Shown piece by piece: positions 7,620 through 16,929 of a DNA stretch of 64,000 nt (position 1 is the stretch's first letter; every line of letters starts with the position of its first letter). The stretch comes from Paraburkholderia sp. Ac-20340. GTDB lineage: Bacteria; Pseudomonadota; Gammaproteobacteria; Burkholderiales; Burkholderiaceae. Both the position numbers and the translations under genes were made by a program. The notes beneath the pieces are model-generated. The model saw nothing but the letters and a program-made list of their open reading frames with translations. It was not told the DNA's origin and searched no databases. Location of the stretch: positions 1-64,000 of the forward strand of contig NZ_JAAGPR010000031.1 in assembly GCF_017104965.1 (NCBI RefSeq), written 5' to 3'.

Positions 7620-8525
7620 ATGGCACGTTCTCTCCCTCCTTTTCCGGCGCTGCGCGCGTTCGAAGCCGCCGCTCGGCACAATAGTTTCACCGCCGCAGCG
7701 GCGGAACTCCATGTGACTCACGGTGCAATCAGTCGTCAGGTGGCCGCGCTGGAGGCGTGGGTGGGCGTGCAGGTGTTTCATCGGCATGGCAAGCGGGTTG
7801 CGCTGACCGATGATGGCCGGCGCTATCTGGGCGCCGTGCAGGCGGCATTCGACGACATCGCGCGCGCGACGGAACAGTTGCGCGATACGGGCGTCGTCCA
7901 CGTGCTGCGTGTGAACGCCTTGCCGACTTTCGCCATGAAATGGCTGCTGCCGCGGCTCTCGCAGTTCCAGCGGCTCAATCCGAATGTGGAGCTACGCCTC
8001 GCGACCTCGAATGCGCCGGTGGAAACGCTTGATGCTTTCGACGTGGCCGTGCGGCGCGGCCCCGCGCATTGGCCCGATTGCGCGAGCGGTCACTTCCTCG
8101 ACGAAATGGAGCTGCCCGTCTGCAGCCCGGCGCTGCTCAAGCGTACGCCGATTCACAACGCCAACGACCTCGCGCGTCACGTCCTGCTGCATTCCGATAC
8201 GCGCCCCGATGCGTGGCGCACGTGGCTGGCGACGGCGGGCGTCACGGCAAAGTGCCGCAAGAAGCAGTCGTTCGATCATTTTTATCTGGCCTTGCAGGCG
8301 GCCGTCGATGGGCTGGGCGTGGCGCTCGGACCGTTGCCGCTGCTGGACGACGAACTGGCTTCCGGGCGGCTGGTCACGCCGCTCGATGGTCCGCATATCG
8401 ATGCGCGCGGTTATTGGTGGGTGGCGCGGCGCGAAGTGGCGGATGTGCCTGTTGTCGCGCAGTTTTGCCGCTGGCTCGAAGAGCAGGCGAGCGCGGTGCA
8501 GGAAGATGCGGGAACGGCAGGTTGA
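7620..8525 (+). CDS. LysR-type regulator, GcvA-like
   Basis: A 301-residue regulator. The N-terminal winged helix-turn-helix (residues about 5-65) reads LRAFEAAARHNSFTAAAAELHVTHGAISRQVAALE, and the H-T-G-A-I-S-R recognition helix is typical of the GcvA subgroup. The C-terminal periplasmic-binding-like domain (about 90-295) senses an unknown ligand. It is divergent from the chromate transporter pair with a palindrome at its own start, so control of those genes and of itself is the simplest inference. The inducer cannot be told from sequence. Confidence 0.88.
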   Translation: MARSLPPFPALRAFEAAARHNSFTAAAAELHVTHGAISRQVAALEAWVGVQVFHRHGKRVALTDDGRRYLGAVQAAFDDIARATEQLRDTGVVHVLRVNALPTFAMKWLLPRLSQFQRLNPNVELRLATSNAPVETLDAFDVAVRRGPAHWPDCASGHFLDEMELPVCSPALLKRTPIHNANDLARHVLLHSDTRPDAWRTWLATAGVTAKCRKKQSFDHFYLALQAAVDGLGVALGPLPLLDDELASGRLVTPLDGPHIDARGYWWVARREVADVPVVAQFCRWLEEQASAVQEDAGTAG

Positions 8526-8665
8526 GCGGAAGTGAGCGCGAGCAAATGCTGCGCCTGAAAGCGTGAGGTAAGACGCGCGGCGCGCGAGTGACGCGCGCCG
8601 GCCAGGCATGCCGATACGAACATGCCGATGCAAACGCGCGGGCGGGGCGCCCGCGCGCTCATGCA

Positions 8666-9421
8666 TCAGAGATAGAACATGCGGTCTTCGTCCGAATCCG
8701 GGCGGACGGGATGTTCTTCCGCTGTCTCTTCGCCGCTGTCCTCGTAGAACTTCAGGACGGCTTCGAGCACCTGGTCGGGATCGTCGATCACCTGCATCAG
8801 ATCCATGTCTTCCGCGTTGATCAGACCCATCGGCACAAGCGCCGTGCGGAACCATTCGAGCAGGCCCTTCCAGAACTCCGCGCCCACGAGAATGATGGGC
8901 ACGTGACGCGACTTCTTCGTCTGGATCAGCGTGAGCACTTCGGCCAGTTCGTCGAGCGTGCCGAAGCCGCCCGGCATGACGATCACGGCGTCCGAGTTCT
9001 TCACGAAAGTCACTTTACGCGTGAAGAAATGGCGGAATCGCAGCGAGATGTCCTGCCACTGATTGCCCGACTGCTCGTGCGGCAATTCGATGTTCAGGCC
9101 CACGGACGGCGACTTGCCCGCGTGCGCGCCCTGATTCGCGGCTTCCATGATGCCAGGACCGCCGCCGGAGATCACGGCGAAGCCTGCATCCGAGACTTTT
9201 CGCGCGATGGTGGAGGCGAGCTGGTAGTACTTTGAGTCCGGTTTCAGGCGTGCAGAGCCATAGATGCTGACCGCTGGCCGGATCTCGGACAGGTATTCGG
9301 TCGCCTCGATAAACTCTGCCATAATCGTGAACATCTGCCACGATGCGCGCGCCTTTTTGGCCGTTGCGCGCTCTTGATCTGCGAGTGAACGCAGACTCGG
9401 AATCACTTTTCTCTTGTCCAT
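8666..9421 (-). CDS. LOG family protein (TIGR00730)
   Basis: A 251-residue Rossmann-fold protein with the two signatures of the LOG/lysine-decarboxylase-like family, GGGPGIMEAAN and PGGFGTLDELAE. Characterised members hydrolyse cytokinin riboside monophosphates or other nucleotide monophosphates to base and ribose phosphate. This long version has an N-terminal helical region (RSLADQERATAKKARASWQ) and an acidic tail. Start MDKRKVIPSL was chosen by similarity; an AGG lies seven bases upstream. Its start codon lies one base from that of polA on the other strand, so each gene's promoter must lie within the other gene. Confidence 0.88.
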   Translation of the reverse strand: MDKRKVIPSLRSLADQERATAKKARASWQMFTIMAEFIEATEYLSEIRPAVSIYGSARLKPDSKYYQLASTIARKVSDAGFAVISGGGPGIMEAANQGAHAGKSPSVGLNIELPHEQSGNQWQDISLRFRHFFTRKVTFVKNSDAVIVMPGGFGTLDELAEVLTLIQTKKSRHVPIILVGAEFWKGLLEWFRTALVPMGLINAEDMDLMQVIDDPDQVLEAVLKFYEDSGEETAEEHPVRPDSDEDRMFYL

Positions 9422-9422
9422 A

Positions 9423-12224
9423 ATGCCTGAAGAACTACGCGTGGAAACGAAGCTACACAATCAGCTGGAAGGTAAGACCCTGTTGCTGGTCGACGGTTCT
9501 AGCTATCTCTATCGGGCCTTCCATGCAATGCCTGATCTGCGTGGTCCCGACGGCGAACCCACAGGTGCACTGTACGGCATCATCAACATGCTGCGTCGTA
9601 TGCGCAAGGACGTTACGGCAGAGTATAGCGCGTGCGTGTTCGATGCCAAGGGCAAGACGTTTCGTGATGACTGGTATCCCGACTATAAGGCCAACCGGCC
9701 TTCCATGCCGGAGCCGCTTGCTGCACAGATCGAGCCCATCCACGCCGCGGTGCGCGCGCTCGGCTGGCCGCTGCTGATGGTCGAAGGCGTCGAGGCCGAC
9801 GATGTGATCGGCACGCTCGCCGCCCAGGCGGAAAAGCTCGGCATGAAGGTGGTCGTTTCCACGGGCGACAAAGACCTCGCGCAACTCGTGACCGACCACG
9901 TCACGCTCATCAACACGATGACCAACGAACTGCTCGATCGCGAAGGCGTGATCGCGAAGTTCGGCGTGCCGCCGGAGCGCATCGTCGACTATCTCTCGCT
10001 GATCGGCGATACGGTCGACAACGTGCCGGGCGTGAACAAGTGCGGCCCGAAGACGGCGGTGAAGTGGCTCACGCAATACGGTTCGCTCGACGGCATCGTC
10101 GAACACGCGGACGAAATCAAGGGCGCGGTGGGCGGTTATCTGCGCGACGCGCTCGACTTCCTGCCGATGGCGCGCAAGCTCGTCACGGTGGAAACGGCCT
10201 GCGATCTCGCACCGCATCTGGAATCGATCGAAGCCTCGCTCGGCACGCGTGCGGAAGCGCGCGAAGAAATGCGCGATATTTTCGCGCGTCACGGTTTCAA
10301 GACCTGGCTGCGCGAAATCAACGAGGCGAGTGCGCAAAGCGAAACCGTGCCGGCCGCCACCGCCGGCAACGCGGCTGAAAAAGACGCGAACGTGCAGCCA
10401 GCGCTGTTCGTCGATGCGCCGCGCAACTACGAAACGATCCAGACGTGGGAGCAGTTCGACGCGTGGCTCAAGAAGATCGAAGCGGCTGAGTTGACCGCGT
10501 TCGATACCGAAACCACGGCGCTCGATCCGATGGTGGCGAAGCTCGTCGGCATGTCGTTTTCGACCGAACCCGGCAGCGCCGCGTATCTGCCGCTCGCGCA
10601 TCGCGGGCCCGATGCACCCGATCAATTGCCGCTCGACGAAGTGCTCGCGCGCCTGAAGCCCTGGCTCGAAAGCACGCAGCACAAGAAAGTCGGCCAGCAC
10701 ATGAAGTACGACGAGCAGGTGCTCGCGAATTACGGCATCGAGTTGAACGGTGTCGAATTCGACACGCTGCTCGAATCGTATGTGCTCGAATCGCATCGCA
10801 CGCACGACATGGACAGCCTCGCGCTGCGCCATCTCGGCATCAAGACGATCAAGTACGAGGAAGTGGCGGGCAAGGGCGCGCAGCAGATCGGTTTCGATGA
10901 AGTGGCGCTGGAAACGGCCGCTGAATACGCGGCCGAAGATGCGGATGTCACGCTGCAACTGCATCTCGCGCTCTATCCGCAGATCCAGCCGGAAAAGGGT
11001 CTCGACTACGTCTATCGCAGCATCGAGCTGCCGACGGCACGCGTGCTGCGCAAGATGGAGCGCAACGGCGTGCTGATCGACACGGAGCGTCTGGAAAAGC
11101 AGAGCGCGCAGATTGCGGTGCGTCTCGTCGAACTCGAACAGGAAGCCTATGTGTTGGCGGGCGGCGAGTTCAACCTCGGCTCGCCCAAGCAGATCGGCCA
11201 GATCTTCTTCGAAAAGCTGCAATTGCCGATCGTGAAGAAAACGCCGAGCGGCGCGCCGTCCACCGACGAAGAAGTGCTGCAAAAGCTCGCCGAGGATTAT
11301 CCGCTGCCCAAGCTGCTGCTCGAGCATCGTGGCCTTGCCAAGCTGAAATCGACCTACACGGACAAGCTGCCGCGTATGGTCAATGCGCAGACCGGCCGCG
11401 TGCACACGAACTACGCGCAGGCCGTCGCGGTCACCGGGCGTCTGGCGTCGAACGATCCGAATCTGCAGAACATCCCGGTGCGCACGGGCGAAGGCCGGCG
11501 CATTCGCGAGGCGTTTATCGCATCGCCGGGCTGCAAGCTCGTTTCCGCCGATTATTCGCAGATCGAGCTGCGCATCATGGCGCATATCTCGGGCGACGAA
11601 TCGCTGCTCACGGCTTTTGCGCGCGGCGACGACATTCACCGCGCGACGGCCGCCGAAGTGTTCGGCGTGACGCCGCTCGAAGTGAGCAACGATCAGCGCC
11701 GCATCGCCAAGGTCATCAACTTCGGCCTGATTTATGGCATGAGCGCGTTTGGTCTCGCGTCGAATCTCGGCATTACGCGCGATGCGGCGAAGCTTTATAT
11801 CGACCGCTATTTCGCGCGTTATCCGGGCGTTGCGCGCTATATGGACGAGACGCGTATGGACGCCAAATCGCGCGGCTATGTCGAGACCGTGTTCGGTCGC
11901 CGTCTGTGGCTGCCGGAAATCAACGGCGGCAATGGTCCGCGTCGTCAGGCGGCGGAACGCGCAGCCATCAATGCGCCGATGCAGGGCACGGCCGCCGATC
12001 TGATCAAGCTCTCGATGGTCGCCGTGCAGAATTGGCTCGACGAACGCAAGATCGGCACGAAGATGATCATGCAGGTACACGATGAACTGGTGCTCGAAGT
12101 GCCCGAAGCGGAACTCTCCGAAGTGCGTAAATGCCTGCCGGAACTGATGTGCTCGGTCGCGAAACTCAAGGTGCCGCTCGTCGCCGAAGTGGGCGTGGGC
12201 GCGAACTGGGAAGAAGCGCATTAA
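9423..12224 (+). CDS. polA: DNA polymerase I
   Basis: A 933-residue repair and Okazaki-fragment polymerase. Order of domains: 5' nuclease (about 15-300; LLLVDGSSYLYRAFHAMP, GVEADDVIGTLA, STGDKDLAQLV), 3'-5' exonuclease (about 340-520; the acidic pair in AFDTETTALDP is intact, so proofreading should work) and polymerase (motif A DYSQIELRIMAHISGD; motif B RRIAKVINFGLIYGMSAFG; motif C QVHDELVLEV). An ATG at 9423 was chosen; a TTG nine bases earlier is possible. No clear Shine-Dalgarno sequence precedes it. It is divergent from the LOG gene with one base between start codons. Confidence 0.96.
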   Translation: MPEELRVETKLHNQLEGKTLLLVDGSSYLYRAFHAMPDLRGPDGEPTGALYGIINMLRRMRKDVTAEYSACVFDAKGKTFRDDWYPDYKANRPSMPEPLAAQIEPIHAAVRALGWPLLMVEGVEADDVIGTLAAQAEKLGMKVVVSTGDKDLAQLVTDHVTLINTMTNELLDREGVIAKFGVPPERIVDYLSLIGDTVDNVPGVNKCGPKTAVKWLTQYGSLDGIVEHADEIKGAVGGYLRDALDFLPMARKLVTVETACDLAPHLESIEASLGTRAEAREEMRDIFARHGFKTWLREINEASAQSETVPAATAGNAAEKDANVQPALFVDAPRNYETIQTWEQFDAWLKKIEAAELTAFDTETTALDPMVAKLVGMSFSTEPGSAAYLPLAHRGPDAPDQLPLDEVLARLKPWLESTQHKKVGQHMKYDEQVLANYGIELNGVEFDTLLESYVLESHRTHDMDSLALRHLGIKTIKYEEVAGKGAQQIGFDEVALETAAEYAAEDADVTLQLHLALYPQIQPEKGLDYVYRSIELPTARVLRKMERNGVLIDTERLEKQSAQIAVRLVELEQEAYVLAGGEFNLGSPKQIGQIFFEKLQLPIVKKTPSGAPSTDEEVLQKLAEDYPLPKLLLEHRGLAKLKSTYTDKLPRMVNAQTGRVHTNYAQAVAVTGRLASNDPNLQNIPVRTGEGRRIREAFIASPGCKLVSADYSQIELRIMAHISGDESLLTAFARGDDIHRATAAEVFGVTPLEVSNDQRRIAKVINFGLIYGMSAFGLASNLGITRDAAKLYIDRYFARYPGVARYMDETRMDAKSRGYVETVFGRRLWLPEINGGNGPRRQAAERAAINAPMQGTAADLIKLSMVAVQNWLDERKIGTKMIMQVHDELVLEVPEAELSEVRKCLPELMCSVAKLKVPLVAEVGVGANWEEAH

Positions 12225-12245
12225 TTTGCACATCGATACATTGAA

Positions 12246-12271
12246 AGCGATCGATGATCACATTGATCGCT
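12246..12271. repeat. 26-bp imperfect palindrome downstream of polA
   Basis: AGCGATC-G-ATG (12246-12256) and CAT-T-GATCGCT (12261-12271) flank a 4-base centre. The arms match except for one position. There is no T-run, so it is either a weak processing or termination hairpin for polA or a protein-binding site in front of the NADH dehydrogenase gene. A short second palindrome, GCATG-AAT-CATGC, begins at 12272. Confidence 0.45.
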
Positions 12272-12475
12272 GCATGAATCATGCTTTGAACGCGTAGTAA
12301 ACGCGCGCGCGGCACAGCACAAGCGGGTGGCTCGCATGACCTTAATGTGAGCATGCCATCTTGCCGTCGCGCGCTCCGTCAGCCGACAATCAAACGAAGG
12401 CCGACGCCGCAGCGCCAGTTCATGCGCGCGCGAGTGTCGGACGTTCTAACGCCCATCGACATGCACGGAGAAACT

Positions 12476-13819
12476 ATGCATCGCTTTATCGTTGTAGGTG
12501 GGGGCGCAGGCGGTCTGGAACTGGCTACCCGGCTGGGCGACCGTTATGGCAAGCCGGGCCGTGGCCGGCAGCCGCGCGCGACGGTCACGCTCGTCGACCG
12601 CAATCCGACTCATATCTGGAAACCGCTGCTGCATGAAGTCGCTGCAGGCAGTATGGACCCGTTCACGCAGGAACTCGAATATGCGGCGCAGGCGCGCTGG
12701 CATGGCTTCGAGTTTCAGCAGGGCGAACTCGTATCGCTCGACCGTGCGGCGAAGCGCATTACGCTCGGCGCAGTAGCCGATGAAGACGGCGCTGAAATGT
12801 TGCCGGTGCGCGTGGTCGAATACGACACGCTGGTATTGGCGATTGGCAGTACGACACACTTTTTCGGCGTGCCGGGCGCGGCGGAAAATTCCATTGCGCT
12901 CGATACCGTCGAGCAGGCCGAGCGCTTTCGCAAGCGCCTGATCGCCGCGTGCATGCGCGCCGAACATCAAACCGATCCCGTCATCACGCGCGACCACGAA
13001 GGCAAGGAAGAGCCGCGCGTGCAGGTGGCGATCGTCGGTGCCGGAGCCACGGGCGTGGAGTTGTCCGCCGAGTTGCGCAATACCGCGCAGGTGCTTTCGG
13101 CGTATGGTCTGCACAAGCTCGATCCGAGTCATGACGTGGGCATCGCGCTGATCGAATCGGGCCCGCGTATTTTGCCGGCATTGCCCGAGCGTGTTTCTTC
13201 GGCGACGGCCGAATTGTTGCTCAAGCTCGGCGTGCGTATTCTCACGGCCGAACGCGTGACCGAAGTCGCGCCGGGCGTCGTGCGTACGGCGAGCGGCAAG
13301 GCGATTCGCGCCGATCTCACCGTCTGGGCGGCAGGCATCAAGGCGCCCGCTGTGCTTTCGCAACTCGACGGCCTGACCGTCAACAAGCTCGGTCAACTGG
13401 TCGTGCGCCAGACGCTGCAAACCGAAATCGACGATAACATCTTCGCGCTCGGCGACTGCGCCGCCTGCGTGTGGCCGGGGACCGAACGCAATGTGCCGCC
13501 GCGCGCGCAGGCCGCGCATCAGCAGGCATCGTTCCTGTTCAAGTCGATGACTCATCTGCTCGATGGACGGCCGCTGCCCGAGTTCACCTATCGCGACTTC
13601 GGCTCGCTGGTGTCGCTCGGCCATTTCAGCGCGGTCGGCAATCTGATGGGCGGTTTGATCGGCGGCAGCATGCTGATCGAAGGGCTGTTCGCGCGCTTCA
13701 TGTATATGTCGCTGTACCGTCTGCATATTGCGGCGCTGCACGGCTACGCGCGCATGATGCTCGACACCGTTGCGCACTGGCTGCGGCGCACGACGCTGCC
13801 GCGCGTCAAGCTGCACTGA
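12476..13819 (+). CDS. ndh: Type II NADH dehydrogenase
   Basis: A 447-residue flavoprotein that passes electrons from NADH to ubiquinone without pumping protons. The N-terminal FAD site is FIVVGGGAGGLELA (residues about 4-17), the NADH-site motif is VAIVGAGATGVELSAEL (about 183-199), and the late FALGDCAA binds FAD. The C-terminal end (about 390-440) is amphipathic and hydrophobic (MGGLIGGSMLIEGLFARF) and would anchor the enzyme to the inner membrane. Start ATG 12476 has ACGGAGAA upstream; an in-frame extension to 12347 lacks family character. A terminator follows. Confidence 0.93.
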   Translation: MHRFIVVGGGAGGLELATRLGDRYGKPGRGRQPRATVTLVDRNPTHIWKPLLHEVAAGSMDPFTQELEYAAQARWHGFEFQQGELVSLDRAAKRITLGAVADEDGAEMLPVRVVEYDTLVLAIGSTTHFFGVPGAAENSIALDTVEQAERFRKRLIAACMRAEHQTDPVITRDHEGKEEPRVQVAIVGAGATGVELSAELRNTAQVLSAYGLHKLDPSHDVGIALIESGPRILPALPERVSSATAELLLKLGVRILTAERVTEVAPGVVRTASGKAIRADLTVWAAGIKAPAVLSQLDGLTVNKLGQLVVRQTLQTEIDDNIFALGDCAACVWPGTERNVPPRAQAAHQQASFLFKSMTHLLDGRPLPEFTYRDFGSLVSLGHFSAVGNLMGGLIGGSMLIEGLFARFMYMSLYRLHIAALHGYARMMLDTVAHWLRRTTLPRVKLH

Positions 13820-13825
13820 TTTCAC

Positions 13826-13850
13826 AATGCGCCTGCGGGCGCATTTTTTC
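13826..13850 (+). terminator. Terminator after ndh
   Basis: The arms AATGCGCC (13826-13833) and GGCGCATT (13838-13845) pair perfectly around a TGCG loop and run into TTTTTTC. It lies 6 bases after the ndh stop and 49 bases before the dienelactone hydrolase start. Confidence 0.85.
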
Positions 13851-13898
13851 TTTGGATGGTCTTTCTGTCGCGCCGTTTTCTATCGCAAGGAGCGTTGC

Positions 13899-14771
13899 AT
13901 GCTGAAGCCTGAAATCGATAGCCTGGTTCCTCACGTGCCGTTCGATCGGCGCACCTTCCTGAAGGCCGCGCTGGGCAGCGGCTTCGCTGCCGCCGTGCTG
14001 CCCGTTTCCGCGCAGACGATTCATACGGATTCCGAAGGACTCGATGCCGGCGAGATCGGCTTCCAGTCGGGCGGTACGCTCGTGCCGGCGTATCGTGCGC
14101 AGCCGCGTGGCAAGACGCACCTGCCGGTCATCATCGTGATTCACGAGATTTTCGGCGTGCACGAGCATATCGCCGATGTGTGCCGGCGTTTTGCGAAGCT
14201 TGGCTATCTGGCCATCGCGCCGGATTTTTTCGTGCGCGAAGGCGATGCTTCGGTGTATCCGACGATCCAGCAGATCAACGAAAACATCGCGAGCAAGGTG
14301 CCCGATGCCCAGGTGATGAGCGATATCGATGCGGCGCTCGAGTGGGCGGGCCAGCATGGCGGCGATCCGAAGCGCGTGGGCATCAACGGCTTTTGCTGGG
14401 GCGGGCGCTACACGTGGCTGTATGCGGAGCACAATCCGCGCGTGAAGGCCGCGGTGGCGTGGTACGGGCGCGTGACGGGCGATCACACGGCGAACGCGCC
14501 GCAGAATCCGGTCGATCTGGCGGGCACGTTGCAGGTGCCGGTGCTGGGGCTATACGGGCGTCAGGACACCAGCATCCCGCAGGACACGCTGGAGCAGATG
14601 AAAGCGGCGATTGCGCAGGGGCCGCAGGGCGGGCGCGGCTCGCAATTCGTCGTGTATGACGATGCGGGCCACGCGTTTTTCGCCGATTACCGGCCGAGCT
14701 ATCGCAAGGCCGATGCGGAGGATGGCTGGAAGCGTGCGACGGCGTGGTTCAAGGGGCACGGCGTCGGTTGA
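13899..14771 (+). CDS. Dienelactone hydrolase family protein, Tat-exported
   Basis: A 290-residue alpha/beta hydrolase. The N-terminus holds a twin-arginine signal (FDRRTFLKAALGSGFAAAVL). The mature part shows the dienelactone hydrolase landmarks: IVIHEIFGVHEHI, the cysteine nucleophile in GFCWGGRY, an aspartate in YGRQDTSIP and the histidine in DDAGHAFF. Known relatives open the lactone ring of dienelactones; the true substrate of these exported versions is usually unknown. ATG 13899 was chosen for its AAGGAG upstream and because it yields the Tat signal. It stands alone after the ndh terminator. Confidence 0.88.
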   Translation: MLKPEIDSLVPHVPFDRRTFLKAALGSGFAAAVLPVSAQTIHTDSEGLDAGEIGFQSGGTLVPAYRAQPRGKTHLPVIIVIHEIFGVHEHIADVCRRFAKLGYLAIAPDFFVREGDASVYPTIQQINENIASKVPDAQVMSDIDAALEWAGQHGGDPKRVGINGFCWGGRYTWLYAEHNPRVKAAVAWYGRVTGDHTANAPQNPVDLAGTLQVPVLGLYGRQDTSIPQDTLEQMKAAIAQGPQGGRGSQFVVYDDAGHAFFADYRPSYRKADAEDGWKRATAWFKGHGVG

Positions 14772-14796
14772 GGGCGACGCTGTCCCGATCAGCCAA

Positions 14797-15666
14797 TCAG
14801 GCATTCGCACCCGTCGCCACCGGCCGCGACGGGTCCGCGACCCACTCGCTCCACGAACCGCCGTAGAGCGCCGCGCCGTGCATACCGGCGATCTCCATCG
14901 CCAGCGCGTTGTGACATGCTGTCACACCCGAGCCACATTGCAGCACCACATGCTCGGGCGTGACGCCCGGCAGCAGCGCCGTGAATTCCTCACGCAGCGT
15001 ATGCGCCGATTTGAACCGGCCGTCGGCGGTGAGGTTGTCCTTGAAGAAGCGATTCTTCGCGCCCGGAATATGGCCGCCGACCGGGTCGATCGTTTCGTTT
15101 TCGCCGCGATAGCGATCGCTCGCGCGCGCATCGACCACCGTGAGTTCGCGCGTGCCCAGATTGCGCACGACGGCCGCGACATCGACGGTCACCTGCAACG
15201 GTGCGCCGGCCTTGAACGTACCTTGCGTGGCCGTCGGCACATCCTTTTCGAGCGGATAACCCGCCGCTTCCCACGCCTGCAGACCGCCATCGAGCACCGC
15301 GACCGAATCGTGGCCAAGCCAGCGCAGCAGCCACCACAGACGCGCGGCGTACGAGCCGCCGTGCGCGTCGTAGGCCACCACTTGCTGACCGGCGTTCAAG
15401 CCCCAGCTGGCGAGCGTGGCGACCAGCGAAGCGCGATCGGGCAGCGGATGGCGGCCGTTCTTGCCGGTCTTCGGGCCGGACAGGTCGCGATCGAGGTGGA
15501 GATAGCGCGCGCCCGGCAGATGGCCGGCGGCGTAGGCGGTTTCGCCCGCCTTGGGATCGAGCAGATCGAAACGGCAGTCGAAAACCAGCACGCTGCCCGG
15601 CGCGGCGGTCATGCGCTCGTGCAGGTTCGCGGCCGAAATCAGGGTGGTGTAGTGCGTGTGGGGCAT
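14797..15666 (-). CDS. Thiosulfate/3-mercaptopyruvate sulfurtransferase
   Basis: A 289-residue protein of two rhodanese domains (about 8-135 and 160-285). The second carries the active-site cysteine in CGSGVTACHNALAM; the CGSGVTA loop is the type seen in 3-mercaptopyruvate sulfurtransferases and SseA-like enzymes. Typical strand motifs are VFDCRFDLLDPKAGETAYAAGHLPGA and VVDARASDRYRGE. It moves sulfur from thiosulfate or mercaptopyruvate to cyanide or thiol acceptors in the cytoplasm. Start MPHTHYTTL has GGAGC upstream. A terminator separates it from the upstream Rieske gene. Confidence 0.9.
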   Translation of the reverse strand: MPHTHYTTLISAANLHERMTAAPGSVLVFDCRFDLLDPKAGETAYAAGHLPGARYLHLDRDLSGPKTGKNGRHPLPDRASLVATLASWGLNAGQQVVAYDAHGGSYAARLWWLLRWLGHDSVAVLDGGLQAWEAAGYPLEKDVPTATQGTFKAGAPLQVTVDVAAVVRNLGTRELTVVDARASDRYRGENETIDPVGGHIPGAKNRFFKDNLTADGRFKSAHTLREEFTALLPGVTPEHVVLQCGSGVTACHNALAMEIAGMHGAALYGGSWSEWVADPSRPVATGANA

Positions 15667-15759
15667 GACGGCTCCTTTGCCTGGATCGTGCGTGACCGGC
15701 TTGAAGAGCGTTCGTGTGCTGCGTGCGCTGTGCCGGCCCGATGCCGTCAGTCTAAACAA

Positions 15760-15783
15760 AAAGACGGGCCGAAGCCCGTCTTT
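15760..15783. terminator. Bidirectional hairpin terminator
   Basis: AAAGACGGGC (15760-15769) and GCCCGTCTTT (15774-15783) form a perfect 10-bp stem with a CGAA loop, with A-rich 5' and T-rich 3' flanks. It lies between the Rieske gene (ends 15823) and the sulfurtransferase start (15666) and should end the Rieske transcript. Confidence 0.8.
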
Positions 15784-15822
15784 CCTTGTCACGCTCTGGT
15801 CGGGCGGCAGGCGCCGCATCCA

Positions 15823-16929
15823 TCAGATTTCGCCCAGCTCGCGGCGCAGAAACTCGTGGAAGTGCTGCATGCCGTCTTCCATCGGGCTCTGGTACGGGCC
15901 GACTTCCGACACGCCGCGCTCGTACAGGGCGCGACGGCCGGCGTCCATGCGCTCGGCGATCTCGTCGTCTTCCACGGCCGTTTCCATATAGGCGGCGCGC
16001 TCGGCCTCGACGAACTCGCGCTCGAACAGCACGATTTCCTCGGGGTAATAGAACTCGACGATATTGGTGGTCTTTTGCGTGCCGTTCGGAATCAGCCACG
16101 AACAGATCAGCACGTGCGGATACCACTCGATCATCAGACCGGGGTAATAGACCATCCAGATCGCGCCGAACTCGGGCGGCTGGCCGTTACGGAAGCGCAG
16201 GACTTCGTCGTGCCACTTGCGGTACGTCGGGCTGCCCGGCTTGCCGAGCTGGCTGTGTACGCCGACCGTCTGCACGCTGTACCACTCGCCGAACTCCCAC
16301 TTCAGGTCGTCGCACGAGACGAACTGGCCGAGACCCGGATGGAACGGGACGACGTGGTAGTCCTCCAGATAGACCTCGATAAAGGTCTTCCAGTTGTAGT
16401 TGCACTCGTGGACCTCGACGTGATCGAACATATAGTCCGTGAAGTCGAGGTGTTTGGCCGGCCCAAGGCGTGCGAGATCGCGCGCGACATCGCGCCCGGC
16501 CGACTCGAACAGGAGACCGTTCCACTTCTGCAGCGGCGTGCTGCTCAGGTTCAGGCAGGGCTTGTCCGCGAAGTGCGGCGCGCCGAGCAGTTCGCCCTTG
16601 AGGTCGTACGTCCAGCGATGCAGAGGACATACAATGTTGTCTGCCGTGCCGCGACCGTTTAGCATGATGGCCTGGCGATGACGGCAAACGTTGGAAAGCA
16701 GCTCGATCTCGTTGCTTTTGTTGCGAACGAGTACGCGACCCTCTTTCTCGCCGGGCAGCGCAAAATAATTCCCCGCTTCAGGCACCATCAATTCGTGCCC
16801 GACGTAGCGAGGACCTTTCTGGAAAAGCGTGTCGATTTCGCGCTTCAGTAGCGCTTCGTCAAAGTAAGCCGTGACTGGCAGCTGGCTGTGAACGGACTTC
16901 AGCTGCAATGCATTGCTCAGATTGGACAT
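15823..16929 (-). CDS. Rieske-type ring-hydroxylating oxygenase, alpha-subunit-like
   Basis: A 368-residue iron-sulfur oxygenase. The Rieske cluster ligands are clear: C82-R-H84 and C101-PLH104. The catalytic domain has the mononuclear-iron motif EDYHVVPFHPGL (about 183-194). No partner reductase or ferredoxin gene lies beside it, so its electron donor is encoded elsewhere. Similar single-gene Rieske proteins are widespread in Burkholderia with unknown substrates; O- or N-demethylation or choline-type monooxygenation are family possibilities only. Start MSNLSNALQL is preceded by GGGAG. A strong -10 and a palindrome lie upstream. Confidence 0.85.
   Translation of the reverse strand: MSNLSNALQLKSVHSQLPVTAYFDEALLKREIDTLFQKGPRYVGHELMVPEAGNYFALPGEKEGRVLVRNKSNEIELLSNVCRHRQAIMLNGRGTADNIVCPLHRWTYDLKGELLGAPHFADKPCLNLSSTPLQKWNGLLFESAGRDVARDLARLGPAKHLDFTDYMFDHVEVHECNYNWKTFIEVYLEDYHVVPFHPGLGQFVSCDDLKWEFGEWYSVQTVGVHSQLGKPGSPTYRKWHDEVLRFRNGQPPEFGAIWMVYYPGLMIEWYPHVLICSWLIPNGTQKTTNIVEFYYPEEIVLFEREFVEAERAAYMETAVEDDEIAERMDAGRRALYERGVSEVGPYQSPMEDGMQHFHEFLRRELGEI

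Noticed and set aside
9453..12233. Antisense reading frame of 926 residues opposite polA
   Set aside because: Rich in Arg, His and Ala with no family motifs; it mirrors the codon bias of a GC-rich gene. polA itself has all its motifs.
14611..16662. Plus-strand frame of 683 residues opposite the sulfurtransferase and Rieske genes
   Set aside because: It crosses two well-supported opposite genes and a terminator, and has no motif of its own.
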